Positions 8,676 to 18,088 are shown, counted from the first letter of the stretch. The stretch is DNA of 64,000 nt from Cocleimonas sp. (GCA_021647365.1 JAKIUW010000009.1:35329-99328); one strand, 5' to 3'. Numbers and translations: made by a program. The notes: generated by a model from the sequence alone, not told the origin.

Positions 8676-11600
8676 TTTTACCTCTACCCTCTGTTTCAAC
8701 ATCTTCCTCATCAAGTGTATTATCTGGCAATGGGGCAAAATAGCCTATACTGGTGAGTAATATTCCCACCACCAAAAACGAAATGATGCGTGACAAATTG
8801 CCCAGCGTTGATAAATCAATCACAAACAACTTTAACACCACCAGCCCAAGCACTACCGCACCTGCCATCCATAAAAAACGAATCATTTTACGACTGGCAT
8901 AAACGGTAAGAATAACACCCGACAATGCCCAAAGAATCGATACTGATGTTTGTACCAAGCCAGAGTTGTAAAGAGCGGCACCATTATAATCAATGCCAAA
9001 CCAATGGTGAGCCATTCTAAACAAGGTGACATTCAACCAAAGGAAAACCAAGCCTGCAATACCAATGGAAAATACACGTTTATTAAATGATTTATTTTGC
9101 GCACTTTGATGATTGAGTACACCAAAGCTATCACTGCTGGCTTGCCACCATTTGAATAGCGTGATGAAAATAATCACCGAGACAATATCCAATGGGTTCA
9201 ACAAAGGAATCCACGGCAACGGATCAGACGTGCCTTCAGAGCCCAAAGCAAATAATGACCAAATCGACATTGCCGCCGCCAACGCTATACCTGTTTGTTG
9301 ACGGTAGGTTTCTTTGTGACTCGAGAAAGGCCAGAACTTAGCTTTTATGATCATCCACAAAGCAACAATTGATGGCACGATATACCAAATACCCATCCAA
9401 TCTGATCCGCTAGAAAGTTGCTTTTTCAATAACCAAGCGCCTTCTACTGTCACCAATATGACAAGTAACAATAATAGTAAACTGTGAATAATAGGCTGTA
9501 TGCGTTGTAGCACTTGATGCTTTTCTAACTGCTTTAACAAGAAGTAGTAAACCGCAAAAACTACAGTCCATGCAATCCAACCATTATATTGTAAAAGATG
9601 GAAATCTAATTCATATTTACTGTAGCCAAATTGTGTAAACGCTAGCAATAAAACCAAGCCAAATAAGCCAGTGGCAACCATCCAAGCGTGGCTCCATGCT
9701 GGTTTTGATTTCATGCCAAATAGTGTGAACAGCAAGCTGATACCTGCAGTAAATAGGAGTAAGTTCGTCTTGAAGAAATCCATTGGATAATACGAACCTA
9801 GCTGATTAACAAAGCCACCAAATAACCAGATTAATCCCCAAGCTAGAATAATTGGGCTAAAACCATCCTCCCAACTTTGTCGCCCTTTAAATGATTTGAA
9901 CAATAAACGCGCCGAGAATATACCCGCTATTGCCAGCATCATACTGCTGAAAAACTCACCGTTTATAAAGGGTTTGATATTAGAGACTGCATCTGACGCA
10001 TGGTTAGAAAAGACATTGAAGTTCGAAAGAAACGCCATGCCCGCGCCCACTTGTAATAATAAGCCAAAGGCTCTAACTGATAAGCGATTTTGGCGTGAAC
10101 CTAGCCATAATAATCCCGCACCTTCTAATGCCCAAGCCGCCGCTGTTTGTGTAGGCGCTAATGCGAATGGAATCGCCATGGATGCAAAAATCACACCTAG
10201 CGCTAAAAATGCTTCTGCCAAGAGCTTTAAGTCATCGCCTTTGCGCTTCCAAATAAACCATGAAAGCACGAGATAAAATGCGCCCATTGCAAAAGAAGAA
10301 AGTGAAACGCCGTATTCAAAATTTTGCACCAGCGAATACTGCAAGCCCGATGCCGCTAGTGGAACACCAAACAATAAAGTGCCATCTACATAACCACGTA
10401 ATTTAGGAGGCTGACGTAGCGCAAACAACACGGCAATCAACACATAAAATAGGAAGAATAGTATTAAGAACGGTTCTGTAGTCGCAAACTTAGCGCTATC
10501 GTAGCTAGTAACGCCCCAAACTGTACCGATAATAAAAGTGAATGCAAAGCCGAGTAAATTCAAAGGTCGCCATGCTTTAAACCATGCGACAGCAACAATC
10601 GCTAAATTTAATAGCGCGTAATAACTGAATAATCCAACATGATTATTTGAGCCACTCGATGCCAACACAGGCGCGAGAAAGCCACCACTAAAGCCAAGCA
10701 CCGCGAGTGATTTTGAATCCTGCAAGACTGCCAACGCCGCACTGAACATACTGACAACAAATAACAAACCAAACGCCGCCATAGGCGCAAGCAAATCATA
10801 GAGACTAAACGCGGCATATATATCCAAATATAAAACGCCAATACCCGCGCCTTGTAACAATAAAGCATAGGTTTCATTTTTAAGACGTAAACGCCAACCT
10901 AAACCAAGTAGCGCGATAGCGCCAATCACTACGCCAATCAGGCGATATTCAATAGGGAAAAAGCCTTGATCAGATACATATTTTAAAAGGAATGAAACAC
11001 CAAAGAATAGGATGATAATGCCTATACGAACGAAAAGATTTCCACCTGTGAAGTAGCCCTTGATTACATTACCCGCTTTATCAAAAGCAGAATCAAAAGA
11101 ACTTTCTATTGCTGGCAAAGAGTCCTTAACTGATTGAGAGCCTTTAGCTGATTGAGAGTTTTTAACAGATAAAGAACCCTCCACACGTAAAGAATCAACA
11201 GGCGCGACCTTCTGAGTAGCTTGGGTTTCACCGCCCGACAAAGCCTTCTCAGACGCTACTTTTTTATCTATTACGCTAGTGTTAGTGCCCCATACTTTTG
11301 CTTGTGCTGGTGCGCCTGATTCTTTAGAAGGTGATGTAAAAGTGGGGGGGTGTGCTTCACCATGACTATCATCAATATTTGTTAAACTGCCGGACCCTTC
11401 TATTTGTTCCTGATTTGATTGCAAGTTGGAAGCATTAGTAACAGGAGTATTCTGAATTTTAGAATATTCCTCTGATTTGGTGGCGTTTCTTTCTTCCCAA
11501 TCCTTCGAGAGAGCCGTACGAAGTGATTGAAGCTCTTTTTGAAGGTCAAATAACTTTCCGAGCACAAAACCCAAAACAGTAGCAATGCCAACAATCAGCA

Positions 11601-11694
11601 TGAACCTCCCATCCCTATCGGATGACAGCACCATTGAAACAACAAAAAAAACTAAAGCAAGTACATATTTCATTTTTATACTCATTAAGACCAT
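8653..11694 (-). CDS. DUF2339 large polytopic membrane protein
   Basis: A 1013 aa integral membrane protein. It has a short N-terminal hydrophobic pair (residues about 8-45), a low-complexity Ser/Lys-rich linker (about 70-200) and then more than twenty predicted helices through to the C-terminus, the DUF2339 layout. The linker contains a repetitive stretch (SLSVKNSQSAKGSQSVKDSL) and an in-frame copy of the window's C-rich repeat encoding AHPPTFT at about residue 115. Function is unknown; the family partners with DUF3999, encoded immediately downstream with overlap. Several Met codons (11694, 11685, 11673) could start it, and no decisive ribosome binding site separates them. Confidence 0.82.
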   Translation of the reverse strand: MVLMSIKMKYVLALVFFVVSMVLSSDRDGRFMLIVGIATVLGFVLGKLFDLQKELQSLRTALSKDWEERNATKSEEYSKIQNTPVTNASNLQSNQEQIEGSGSLTNIDDSHGEAHPPTFTSPSKESGAPAQAKVWGTNTSVIDKKVASEKALSGGETQATQKVAPVDSLRVEGSLSVKNSQSAKGSQSVKDSLPAIESSFDSAFDKAGNVIKGYFTGGNLFVRIGIIILFFGVSFLLKYVSDQGFFPIEYRLIGVVIGAIALLGLGWRLRLKNETYALLLQGAGIGVLYLDIYAAFSLYDLLAPMAAFGLLFVVSMFSAALAVLQDSKSLAVLGFSGGFLAPVLASSGSNNHVGLFSYYALLNLAIVAVAWFKAWRPLNLLGFAFTFIIGTVWGVTSYDSAKFATTEPFLILFFLFYVLIAVLFALRQPPKLRGYVDGTLLFGVPLAASGLQYSLVQNFEYGVSLSSFAMGAFYLVLSWFIWKRKGDDLKLLAEAFLALGVIFASMAIPFALAPTQTAAAWALEGAGLLWLGSRQNRLSVRAFGLLLQVGAGMAFLSNFNVFSNHASDAVSNIKPFINGEFFSSMMLAIAGIFSARLLFKSFKGRQSWEDGFSPIILAWGLIWLFGGFVNQLGSYYPMDFFKTNLLLFTAGISLLFTLFGMKSKPAWSHAWMVATGLFGLVLLLAFTQFGYSKYELDFHLLQYNGWIAWTVVFAVYYFLLKQLEKHQVLQRIQPIIHSLLLLLLVILVTVEGAWLLKKQLSSGSDWMGIWYIVPSIVALWMIIKAKFWPFSSHKETYRQQTGIALAAAMSIWSLFALGSEGTSDPLPWIPLLNPLDIVSVIIFITLFKWWQASSDSFGVLNHQSAQNKSFNKRVFSIGIAGLVFLWLNVTLFRMAHHWFGIDYNGAALYNSGLVQTSVSILWALSGVILTVYASRKMIRFLWMAGAVVLGLVVLKLFVIDLSTLGNLSRIISFLVVGILLTSIGYFAPLPDNTLDEEDVETEGRGKNENEKNA
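11332..11357 (-). repeat. C-rich short repeat inside the DUF2339 coding sequence
   Basis: A full-length consensus copy (TGATGTAAAAGTGGGGGGGT then GTGCTT on the given strand) lies within the linker-encoding part of the DUF2339 gene. Read on the gene's strand it encodes AHPPTFTS without breaking the frame. Confidence 0.9.
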
Positions 11695-12084
11695 GCTCTT
11701 AGCACAAGGGTCTATTTATTATTAAGTATCTGATAATAATATAATTATTGACAGAACATGGCGTTGTGAAAAAAGTATCAATATATACTCCTGACAGTCT
11801 CAAGTAATTATACTATTTAAGTCTATACACTATAAGAATATTCGTATTTTCATCACTATTCCTTTGTCAAGGATAATAAGAATCAGCAATATTAAAGAAA
11901 TTTATTCTAAAAAATAGATTATAACAATCTAAATTTACTATGGTTATATACGTATCGATTTGATTTATTTGGTCTAAGCTTTTTGTCAGAGCCGTACTTT
12001 CTAGATTTTTAAAAATGACAAATAAGAAAGTAAGCACATCAACAACAAGCACTAATAAAAACTTAGATACAGGAGATGATGATA
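11695..12084. other. 390 bp divergent intergenic region between DUF2339 and katG
   Basis: A very AT-rich gap that must hold the divergent promoters of the DUF2339 operon and katG. A TTGACA hexamer is present at 11748 without a well-spaced -10 box. No convincing OxyR-type site, RNA gene or repeat copy was recognised. Confidence 0.4.
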
Positions 12085-14334
12085 ATGTTTATAAAAATGA
12101 TACCTTTAACCATAGCTATAACGATTGCCTTGACCTCAAGCCCAACTGCTATTGCAGAGCAAGCCAAAACGGCTGACTTTTGGTGGCCAAAGCAATTAAA
12201 CCTCAATCCCCTTCGACTACATTCTGCTGAATCAAATCCGTTAGGAGGCGAATTTAATTATGCAAAGCAATTTAAATCACTTGATATTAATGCCGTCAAA
12301 AAAGACATTAAAGAAGTACTGACAACATCACAAGATTGGTGGCCTGCTGATTTTGGTAACTATGGTCCATTCTTCATCCGCATGGCATGGCATAGTGCGG
12401 GGGTTTACCGCATATTTGATGGTCGAGGCGGAGCTTCTGGCGGTCAACAACGGTTTGAACCACTCAACAGCTGGCCTGATAATGTTAACCTTGATAAGGC
12501 ACGACGCCTTCTTTGGCCAATAAAACAAAAATACGGTAGTAAAATTTCATGGGCTGACCTGATGGTTTTAACAGGCACTGTTGCCATGGATTCGATGGGG
12601 TTTAAAACATTTGGATTTGCGGGAGGCCGCGAAGATGATTGGGAGCCAGAGTTAGTAAACTGGGGGCAAGAAAAAAAGTTTCTATCGGATGCAAAACGCT
12701 ACAGTGGTGATAGGAAACTAGACAAGCCACTTGCCGCCGTTCAGATGGGGCTTATTTATGTGAACCCAGAAGGTCCTGCTGGTAATCCTGACCCAGTGTC
12801 TGCAGCAAAAGATATTCGAACGACGTTTGCGCGTATGGCAATGAATGATGAAGAAACGGTTGCTTTGATTGCTGGAGGGCATACCTTCGGTAAATCACAT
12901 GGTGCTAAAAGCCCTAAAGATTGCGTGGGTGCAGAGCCTGCCGTTGCGGGTGTTGAAGAGCAAGGTTTAGGATGGATAAATAAATGCGGCACAGGAAAGG
13001 GAGGCGATACTATTTCAAGTGGTTTAGAAGGTGCTTGGACTATTACCCCAACAGCATGGAGTATGAATTTCCTTCAAAACCTGCTTGATATGGAATGGGA
13101 AAAAACCAAAAGCCCCGCTGGTGCAATTCAATGGACACCTAAAAATGCTAAGGAGGTAAAATTTGTACCTGATGCACATGACTCATCTAAACGTCATGCA
13201 CCCATGATGTTCACAACCGACTTAGCACTTAAGTTTGACCCAAGTTACAGAAAAATATCGGAACGTTTTTTGAAAAATCCTGCAGAATTCGACCTTGCTT
13301 TTGCTAAGGCTTGGTTCAAACTGACACATCGTGATATGGGTCCCCGTTCACGTTATCTTGGTGTTGATGTACCACAAGAAGTGTTAATTTGGCAAGACCC
13401 TATTCCCGCGGTGAGTTACAGTTTGGTGAATGACAGTGATATTAAAAAATTGAAAAAAACCATTCTAGACTCTGGTTTAAGCACTTCTCAATTAGTAAAA
13501 ACAGCATGGGCATCTGCCGCTAGCTTTAGAGGAACAGACATGCGTGGCGGTGCTAATGGCGCTCGTATCCGCCTTGAACCACAGGTTAATTGGGAGGCTA
13601 ATGACCCTGCCGAGTTAACGAAAGTACTGAAGGTGTTGGAAGACATCCAAAAAGATTTCAACTCAAAATCTACTGATAAGCAAGTTTCTCTCGCTGATTT
13701 AATTGTCTTAGGTGGCGCTACTGCCATTGAAAAAGCAACAGAAGATGCGGGTTATCAAGTGATCGTACCTTTTGAACCTGGGCGTGCGGATACTACCCAA
13801 GCGCTAACGGATGTTAAATCTTTTGCCGTGCTTAAACCAACAGCTGACGGATTCCGTAATTACTATAGTTCGGATAACACACAATCACCTGCAGAGATGT
13901 TAATTGAAAAGGCAAACTATCTAACACTAACCGTTCCTGAAATGACGGTGCTTGTCGGTGGTATGCGAGCACTAAATACTAATACTGGAGGTTCTTCAAA
14001 TGGCGTATTCACTGATAAGCCCGGGACGTTGAGCAATGACTTTTTTGTGAACTTGCTTGATATATCTACAAAATGGGCTAAGTCACCTAAAGCTGAAGGT
14101 CTTTATGATGGTCTTGATCGTAAAACAGGCACGACTAAATGGACAGCTACCCCTGTAGACCTTATGTTTGGTTCTAATGCTGAGTTACGTGCTGTTTCAG
14201 AAGTCTATGCCTTTAATGATTCAAAAGAGAAATTCGTCAATGATTTTGTTAAAGCATGGGTTAAGGTCATGAGACTTGATCGTTTTGACCTTGATGATAG
14301 TAAATGGTTAGAAATCAGGAGTTTATTGAAATAG
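12085..14334 (+). CDS. katG: Catalase-peroxidase with export signal (periplasmic KatG/KatP type)
   Basis: Bifunctional haem catalase-peroxidase, about 749 aa. I choose ATG 12085 because an AGGAG ribosome binding site ends nine bases upstream; the two earlier ATGs abut it. The distal pocket is seen in FFIRMAWHSAGVYR (Arg99, Trp102, His103), the covalent adduct partners in MGLIYVNPEGP (Tyr225) and FARMAMND (Met251), and the proximal His in IAGGHTFGKSHG (His266). The C-terminal half is the usual degenerate duplicated domain. Unlike most KatGs, it starts with a hydrophobic signal peptide ending around SSPTAIAEQA, implying periplasmic H2O2 scavenging as in KatP-type enzymes. A hairpin follows the stop codon. 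Confidence 0.95.
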   Translation: MFIKMIPLTIAITIALTSSPTAIAEQAKTADFWWPKQLNLNPLRLHSAESNPLGGEFNYAKQFKSLDINAVKKDIKEVLTTSQDWWPADFGNYGPFFIRMAWHSAGVYRIFDGRGGASGGQQRFEPLNSWPDNVNLDKARRLLWPIKQKYGSKISWADLMVLTGTVAMDSMGFKTFGFAGGREDDWEPELVNWGQEKKFLSDAKRYSGDRKLDKPLAAVQMGLIYVNPEGPAGNPDPVSAAKDIRTTFARMAMNDEETVALIAGGHTFGKSHGAKSPKDCVGAEPAVAGVEEQGLGWINKCGTGKGGDTISSGLEGAWTITPTAWSMNFLQNLLDMEWEKTKSPAGAIQWTPKNAKEVKFVPDAHDSSKRHAPMMFTTDLALKFDPSYRKISERFLKNPAEFDLAFAKAWFKLTHRDMGPRSRYLGVDVPQEVLIWQDPIPAVSYSLVNDSDIKKLKKTILDSGLSTSQLVKTAWASAASFRGTDMRGGANGARIRLEPQVNWEANDPAELTKVLKVLEDIQKDFNSKSTDKQVSLADLIVLGGATAIEKATEDAGYQVIVPFEPGRADTTQALTDVKSFAVLKPTADGFRNYYSSDNTQSPAEMLIEKANYLTLTVPEMTVLVGGMRALNTNTGGSSNGVFTDKPGTLSNDFFVNLLDISTKWAKSPKAEGLYDGLDRKTGTTKWTATPVDLMFGSNAELRAVSEVYAFNDSKEKFVNDFVKAWVKVMRLDRFDLDDSKWLEIRSLLK

Positions 14335-14373
14335 AACGATCTTTATGAATAAATCACTTTAAGAAAGAAAAAC

Positions 14374-14401
14374 ACTAGGGGTTCATTCGTGAATCCCTAG
14401 T
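14374..14401 (+). terminator. Hairpin downstream of katG
   Basis: A stem ACTAGGG.TTCA, tetraloop TTCG, then TGAA.CCCTAGT, with only a G-T wobble in the stem. It lies 40 bases after the katG stop and ahead of the convergent rsuA gene. The TTCG loop is stable, but there is no U-run afterwards, so it may be an RNA-stabilising 3' end as much as an intrinsic terminator. Confidence 0.55.
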
Positions 14402-14405
14402 CATT

Positions 14406-14427
14406 AACACCCCCCACTTTTACATGA
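14406..14427 (+). repeat. C-rich short repeat overlapping the rsuA stop codon
   Basis: AACACCCCCCACTTTTACATGA. On the opposite strand its CATGTAAAA supplies the final Met codon and TAA stop of rsuA, so the repeat has replaced or created the gene's 3' end. Confidence 0.9.
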
Positions 14428-15115
14428 CTTGAAGTTCTAGTTCTGCAGAAGTCAGCTCACGCCACTCACCTTCTGCTAATGTCTCATCCAGCTCAATATG
14501 GGCAATTTTCTCACGGTGTAGTGTCACCACATGATTACCCACTGCGGCTAACATTCGTTTAACTTGATGGTATTTTCCTTCGGATATTGTCATACGGATC
14601 TTCTGATCTTCAATAACTTCTATCTCAGCAGGTAGCGAGCGTTTTTTTTCTTTTTTGAGTTGAACACCTTCATTGAGGATTCTGATTTGATTATCAGTGA
14701 TGGGAGAATCTAACTCAACTAAGTAGACTTTTTTGTGATTGTGTTTGGGCGAAGTGATGCGGTGTAGCCATTGCCCATCATCTGTAATCAATACCAAACC
14801 TGTGGTATCGATATCCAAACGCCCTGCTACGTGTAGCGTGTCTTGCCTTGGTAAAAATAATGAATCAAAAACGGTGGTATGGTCTTTGTCTTTATTCGCG
14901 CACACCACGCCTGTGGGTTTGTTGAACATAATGTAGCGTGGTTGGACTTTGTTTACCGCCACGCCCATGTATTCTACGTTAGATTCTTCGGTGACTTGTT
15001 GGGCTGCATTTTTGGCTACTACGCCGTCAATCTTCACTTTTCCGCCTCGGATGGCGAATTTTGCTTGAGAGCGTGTAAAGGATGTGGAGTTTGATATTAG
15101 TTTGTCTAGGCGCAT
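14420..15115 (-). CDS. rsuA: 16S rRNA pseudouridine(516) synthase
   Basis: RsuA-family pseudouridine synthase, 231 aa. It isomerises a uridine in helix 18 of 16S rRNA. The N-terminal S4 RNA-binding domain (MRLDKLISNSTSFTRSQAKF, residues 1-60) precedes the catalytic domain. The catalytic Asp is in HVAGRLDIDTTGL (about residues 95-107), followed by the family block FNKPTGVVCA earlier at about 67-76 and ISEGKYHQVKRMLAAVGN near 175-192. Length and order match RsuA better than the larger RluB or RluE proteins. The last residues (LELQVM) end inside a C-rich repeat copy. Confidence 0.9.
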   Translation of the reverse strand: MRLDKLISNSTSFTRSQAKFAIRGGKVKIDGVVAKNAAQQVTEESNVEYMGVAVNKVQPRYIMFNKPTGVVCANKDKDHTTVFDSLFLPRQDTLHVAGRLDIDTTGLVLITDDGQWLHRITSPKHNHKKVYLVELDSPITDNQIRILNEGVQLKKEKKRSLPAEIEVIEDQKIRMTISEGKYHQVKRMLAAVGNHVVTLHREKIAHIELDETLAEGEWRELTSAELELQVM

Positions 15116-15147
15116 GGTTTAACAATTCCAAGCTTTTTTAATGGCTG

Positions 15148-15288
15148 CTCATAACTGCTCAGAGCGTTTAGATTTTGGTTCAGAACAAGGCGCATCCGCA
15201 CGGAGAATGTGAGCATACAATAGTATGTGACCATTCGAGTACGGATGCAACGCCGTGCTGAAGCAAAAGATGAATGCTCTATGCAGTT
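15148..15288. repeat. ~140 bp imperfect palindrome between rsuA and purA
   Basis: Two ~65 bp arms pair imperfectly around a short loop near TGAGCATACAATAGTATGTG (15209-15228). The left arm has ACTGCTCAGAGCGTTTAGAT, then GGTTCAGAACAAGGCGCATC. The right arm carries the inverse (GATGCAACGCCGTGCTGAAG, then GAATGCTCTATGCAGTTAAG). It lies in the 3' region of purA. It is unrelated to the C-rich repeat and could act as a transcript 3' end structure or a palindromic repeat element. Confidence 0.65.
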
Positions 15289-16579
15289 AAGCGTAAGGAT
15301 TACGCACTATCATCGTATGATCTCTATCAGGACCCGTTGAAATAATATCAGCAGGTACTTCCAACAACTCTTCCATACGTTTTAAATAAGCTTTTGCCTT
15401 TTCTGGCAAATCATCATATTCCGTAACACCAAAAGTCTTGCTCATCCAACCTTCATGCTCTTCATAAATAGGTGTGCAACGTGCAAAATCTGTGGTATTG
15501 ATTGGTGGTACTTCCATACGTTCACCGTCTAGCTCGTAAGCTACACAGATTTTGATGGTTTCAACGTCATCCAACACATCCATCTTGGTGACACAAATAC
15601 CAGTGATACTATTGATTTGCATGGAACGGCGAAGTGCTACGGCATCTAACCAGCCACAACGTCGGTCACGACCTGTCGTTGCACCTTGCTCATGCCCTAC
15701 TTCGGCAATATGCGCGCCAACATCATCAAATAATTCTGTTGGGAATGGACCAGAACCTACGCGTGTTGTGTAAGCCTTGGTGATTCCAAGCACGTAGTCT
15801 AAATTCTTTGGGCCAACACCAGTACCTGTACACGCGCCACCAGCAGTTGTATTTGATGACGTTACATATGGGTAGGTTCCGTGATCAATATCAAGAAGCG
15901 TACCTTGCGCGCCTTCAAACATGATATTTTTGCCCGCTTTGCGTAGCTTGTGCAGCATATTTGGTACGTCTACGGTCATTGGGCGTAGTTTTTCAGCCAT
16001 GATGAGGCTTTCTTCTAAGACTTTTTCGTAGCTAACTTCTTCGGCTTTGAAGTAGTTTTTAAGCATGAAGTTATGATATTCCATCACTTCTTTTAGCTTT
16101 TCTGTGAAACGTTCGGTATTCAATAAATCACCAAGGCGCAAACCACGACGAGAGATTTTATCTTCATATGCGGGACCAATACCACGACCCGTTGTGCCGA
16201 TGGCTTTATTACCACGCGCGACTTCACGCGCCATATCTAATGCAACATGATAAGGAAGGATTAGCTGACACGCCTCTGAAAGCATTAATCGCTCGCTGGC
16301 GGGTACGCCTTCTTTTTCTAGCATTTCTAATTCTTCTAGCAATGCATCGGGTGCTAGTACGACACCGTTGCCGATAATACAATCAATGCCTTCACGTAAG
16401 ATTCCAGAGGGAACAAGATGCAAAACGGTTTTCTTGCCATCAATCACCAAAGTGTGACCCGCATTGTGACCGCCTTGAAAACGTACCACGGCAGAAGCTT
16501 CTTCGGTTAAAAGATCAACGATCTTTCCTTTTCCTTCGTCACCCCATTGGGTTCCTAGTACTACGACATTCTTTCCCAT
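15287..16579 (-). CDS. purA: Adenylosuccinate synthase
   Basis: PurA, 430 aa, the GTP-dependent enzyme converting IMP and aspartate to adenylosuccinate, the first committed step to AMP. The P-loop-like QWGDEGKGKIVD (residues about 11-22), with catalytic Asp and His in FQGGHNAGHT (about 34-43), the GTTGRGIGPAYEDK block (about 128-141) and the C-terminal STGPDRDHTMI are all present. A GAAGGA ribosome binding site precedes the ATG. It is the last gene of the hflK-hflC-yjeT-hisZ-purA run, a common gammaproteobacterial order. purB, for the next step, lies at 29047. Confidence 0.97.
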   Translation of the reverse strand: MGKNVVVLGTQWGDEGKGKIVDLLTEEASAVVRFQGGHNAGHTLVIDGKKTVLHLVPSGILREGIDCIIGNGVVLAPDALLEELEMLEKEGVPASERLMLSEACQLILPYHVALDMAREVARGNKAIGTTGRGIGPAYEDKISRRGLRLGDLLNTERFTEKLKEVMEYHNFMLKNYFKAEEVSYEKVLEESLIMAEKLRPMTVDVPNMLHKLRKAGKNIMFEGAQGTLLDIDHGTYPYVTSSNTTAGGACTGTGVGPKNLDYVLGITKAYTTRVGSGPFPTELFDDVGAHIAEVGHEQGATTGRDRRCGWLDAVALRRSMQINSITGICVTKMDVLDDVETIKICVAYELDGERMEVPPINTTDFARCTPIYEEHEGWMSKTFGVTEYDDLPEKAKAYLKRMEELLEVPADIISTGPDRDHTMIVRNPYA

Positions 16580-16625
16580 TTTTCCTTCTCTCTTTTCTTT
16601 CTACTTACTATATTAGTTTAACTAC

Positions 16626-17837
16626 TTAAAGTGACATGACGACCCAATCGTCGCCCTGCTTTTCAATTATTCGATTGCAACCTTGTTGTGCTGGTGTAAA
16701 CGTCATCACTTCCGTTAACTGGCGGATAACTTGTTCGCCTTGCGCACGTAGATCATCGATGACCACATCCAAAGTATCATCCATTGCACCTTCAACATAG
16801 GGCGCAAGAATACCATTGACACCTAATGAATTAACCAAGTTTGTAGTATCAAATGATAAGTTTGCCAGCGTGCGTAAATCCGTACTAAAACCAATTGCAG
16901 GGCGATTATTACCGAAAGCTTCGCCAATTCCATCATAGCGACCACCTTGTGCGATGCAAGCGCCACGACCTGGCAAGTAAACCATGTACATAATCCCTGT
17001 GTGGTAGGCGTATCCTCGCATTTCAGCAAGATCAATATGCAATACCAAGTTAGGGAAGGTTGAGCCTAGCAAATCACTTATGTTTTGCAAATGATCTAGC
17101 GCATCTAACACTGCTTTTCCTGCGTTTTTGAGTTTGCTTTTTGCTGACTTGATAAGGTCAACAGAGCCACTCAACAGCGGTAACGCCAATAACATATCAG
17201 CATCAGATGATGAAAAGCTTTGATCCGTTACCCATTTTTCAATTTCAGGAATTGATTTGCGCGCCAGCATGTCGAAGTAATCTTCTTTTTGCTGGTTGTT
17301 TAATTTTGCGTGATCTGCAAGACCACTGGCGATGCCGACGTGACCTACATCTAATACCAAATCATTCACATCAAGGCTGTGCAAGGTTTCCAGCATTAAC
17401 GAGATAATTTCAAAATCGCTCTCAATACCTGCATGACCAAATAACTCTGCGCCTACTTGAACCGGTGAACGTGAACCACCCTGCTCTTCAGAGCGTGTGC
17501 GTAACACCGTACCCATATAACAGAGGCGATTTACACCTGCATTTTCATCGCCTTTTGATAAACGATGTGCGTCAATTCGTGCAACTTGTGGCGTAATATC
17601 AGCGCGCACACCCATCATACGGCCATTCAACTGGTCCGTGATTTTGAAGGTTTGTAAATCAAGCTGAGTGCCCATACCAGCACGAAGAGATTCTAAATAC
17701 TCAACCAATGGCGGCATCACCAAACGGTAACCCCACGTTGCGTACAAGTCGATTAAATGTCGACGTAATGCCTCAAGCTTTTCAGCTTCATCAGGCAGAG
17801 ATTCATTGATTCCGTCAGGGAGTAGCCACGTATTCAT
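16626..17837 (-). CDS. hisZ: ATP phosphoribosyltransferase regulatory subunit
   Basis: HisZ, 403 aa, a catalytically dead histidyl-tRNA synthetase paralogue that partners with short-form HisG in the first step of histidine synthesis. Class II synthetase-like blocks are seen in WLLPDGINESLPDEAEKLEA (residues about 4-23), MGVRADITPQVARIDAHRL (about 75-93) and RGACIAQGGRYDGIGEAFG (about 277-295). The C-terminal anticodon-binding domain of true HisRS is absent, consistent with length. Its place between the yjeT-like gene and purA is the canonical one; its presence implies that short HisG is encoded elsewhere. Confidence 0.94.
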   Translation of the reverse strand: MNTWLLPDGINESLPDEAEKLEALRRHLIDLYATWGYRLVMPPLVEYLESLRAGMGTQLDLQTFKITDQLNGRMMGVRADITPQVARIDAHRLSKGDENAGVNRLCYMGTVLRTRSEEQGGSRSPVQVGAELFGHAGIESDFEIISLMLETLHSLDVNDLVLDVGHVGIASGLADHAKLNNQQKEDYFDMLARKSIPEIEKWVTDQSFSSSDADMLLALPLLSGSVDLIKSAKSKLKNAGKAVLDALDHLQNISDLLGSTFPNLVLHIDLAEMRGYAYHTGIMYMVYLPGRGACIAQGGRYDGIGEAFGNNRPAIGFSTDLRTLANLSFDTTNLVNSLGVNGILAPYVEGAMDDTLDVVIDDLRAQGEQVIRQLTEVMTFTPAQQGCNRIIEKQGDDWVVMSL

Positions 17838-17861
17838 AATATTGGAGAAACTAAATAATAA

Positions 17862-18047
17862 TTAAATAAGATAGAGTAAAACAAGACCCGCAACAATACT
17901 TGTCAAGCCAATCTTACGCAAGGTGCTTTCGGGGGTTTCCATCATTGTTTTATACACTTTTTTAATACTTGATGGGCTAGCAAACGGCAAAAGCCCCTCA
18001 AGAATGAGGAGCAAGGCAAATGCTGTGAGCAAGTCTTGCCAGTTCAT
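17862..18047 (-). CDS. yjeT: DUF2065 (YjeT-like) small membrane protein
   Basis: A 61 aa protein with two predicted membrane helices (LTAFALLLILEGLLPFASP and the C-terminal IGLTSIVAGLVLLYLI) joined by a short basic/acidic loop. Size, sequence and position between hflC and hisZ match the DUF2065 family (E. coli YjeT). Function unknown; conservation beside HflKC suggests a membrane role. Confidence 0.88.
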   Translation of the reverse strand: MNWQDLLTAFALLLILEGLLPFASPSSIKKVYKTMMETPESTLRKIGLTSIVAGLVLLYLI

Positions 18048-18088
18048 AAATTAAAAAAATCTTAACTAAATGCAAAAATCAAAGCAGG

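Noticed and set aside
7275..8738. Start of the DUF3999 protein at 8738
   Set aside because: The extra 21 codons lie inside the DUF2339 gene; the GAGG site and signal peptide fit ATG 8675.
9896..10276. A 126-codon plus-strand gene within the DUF2339 region
   Set aside because: It is antisense to a confidently coding transmembrane gene and lacks domain, signal or ribosome binding site support.
11695..12084. A promoter for katG from the TTGACA at 11748
   Set aside because: No -10 box at acceptable spacing on that strand.
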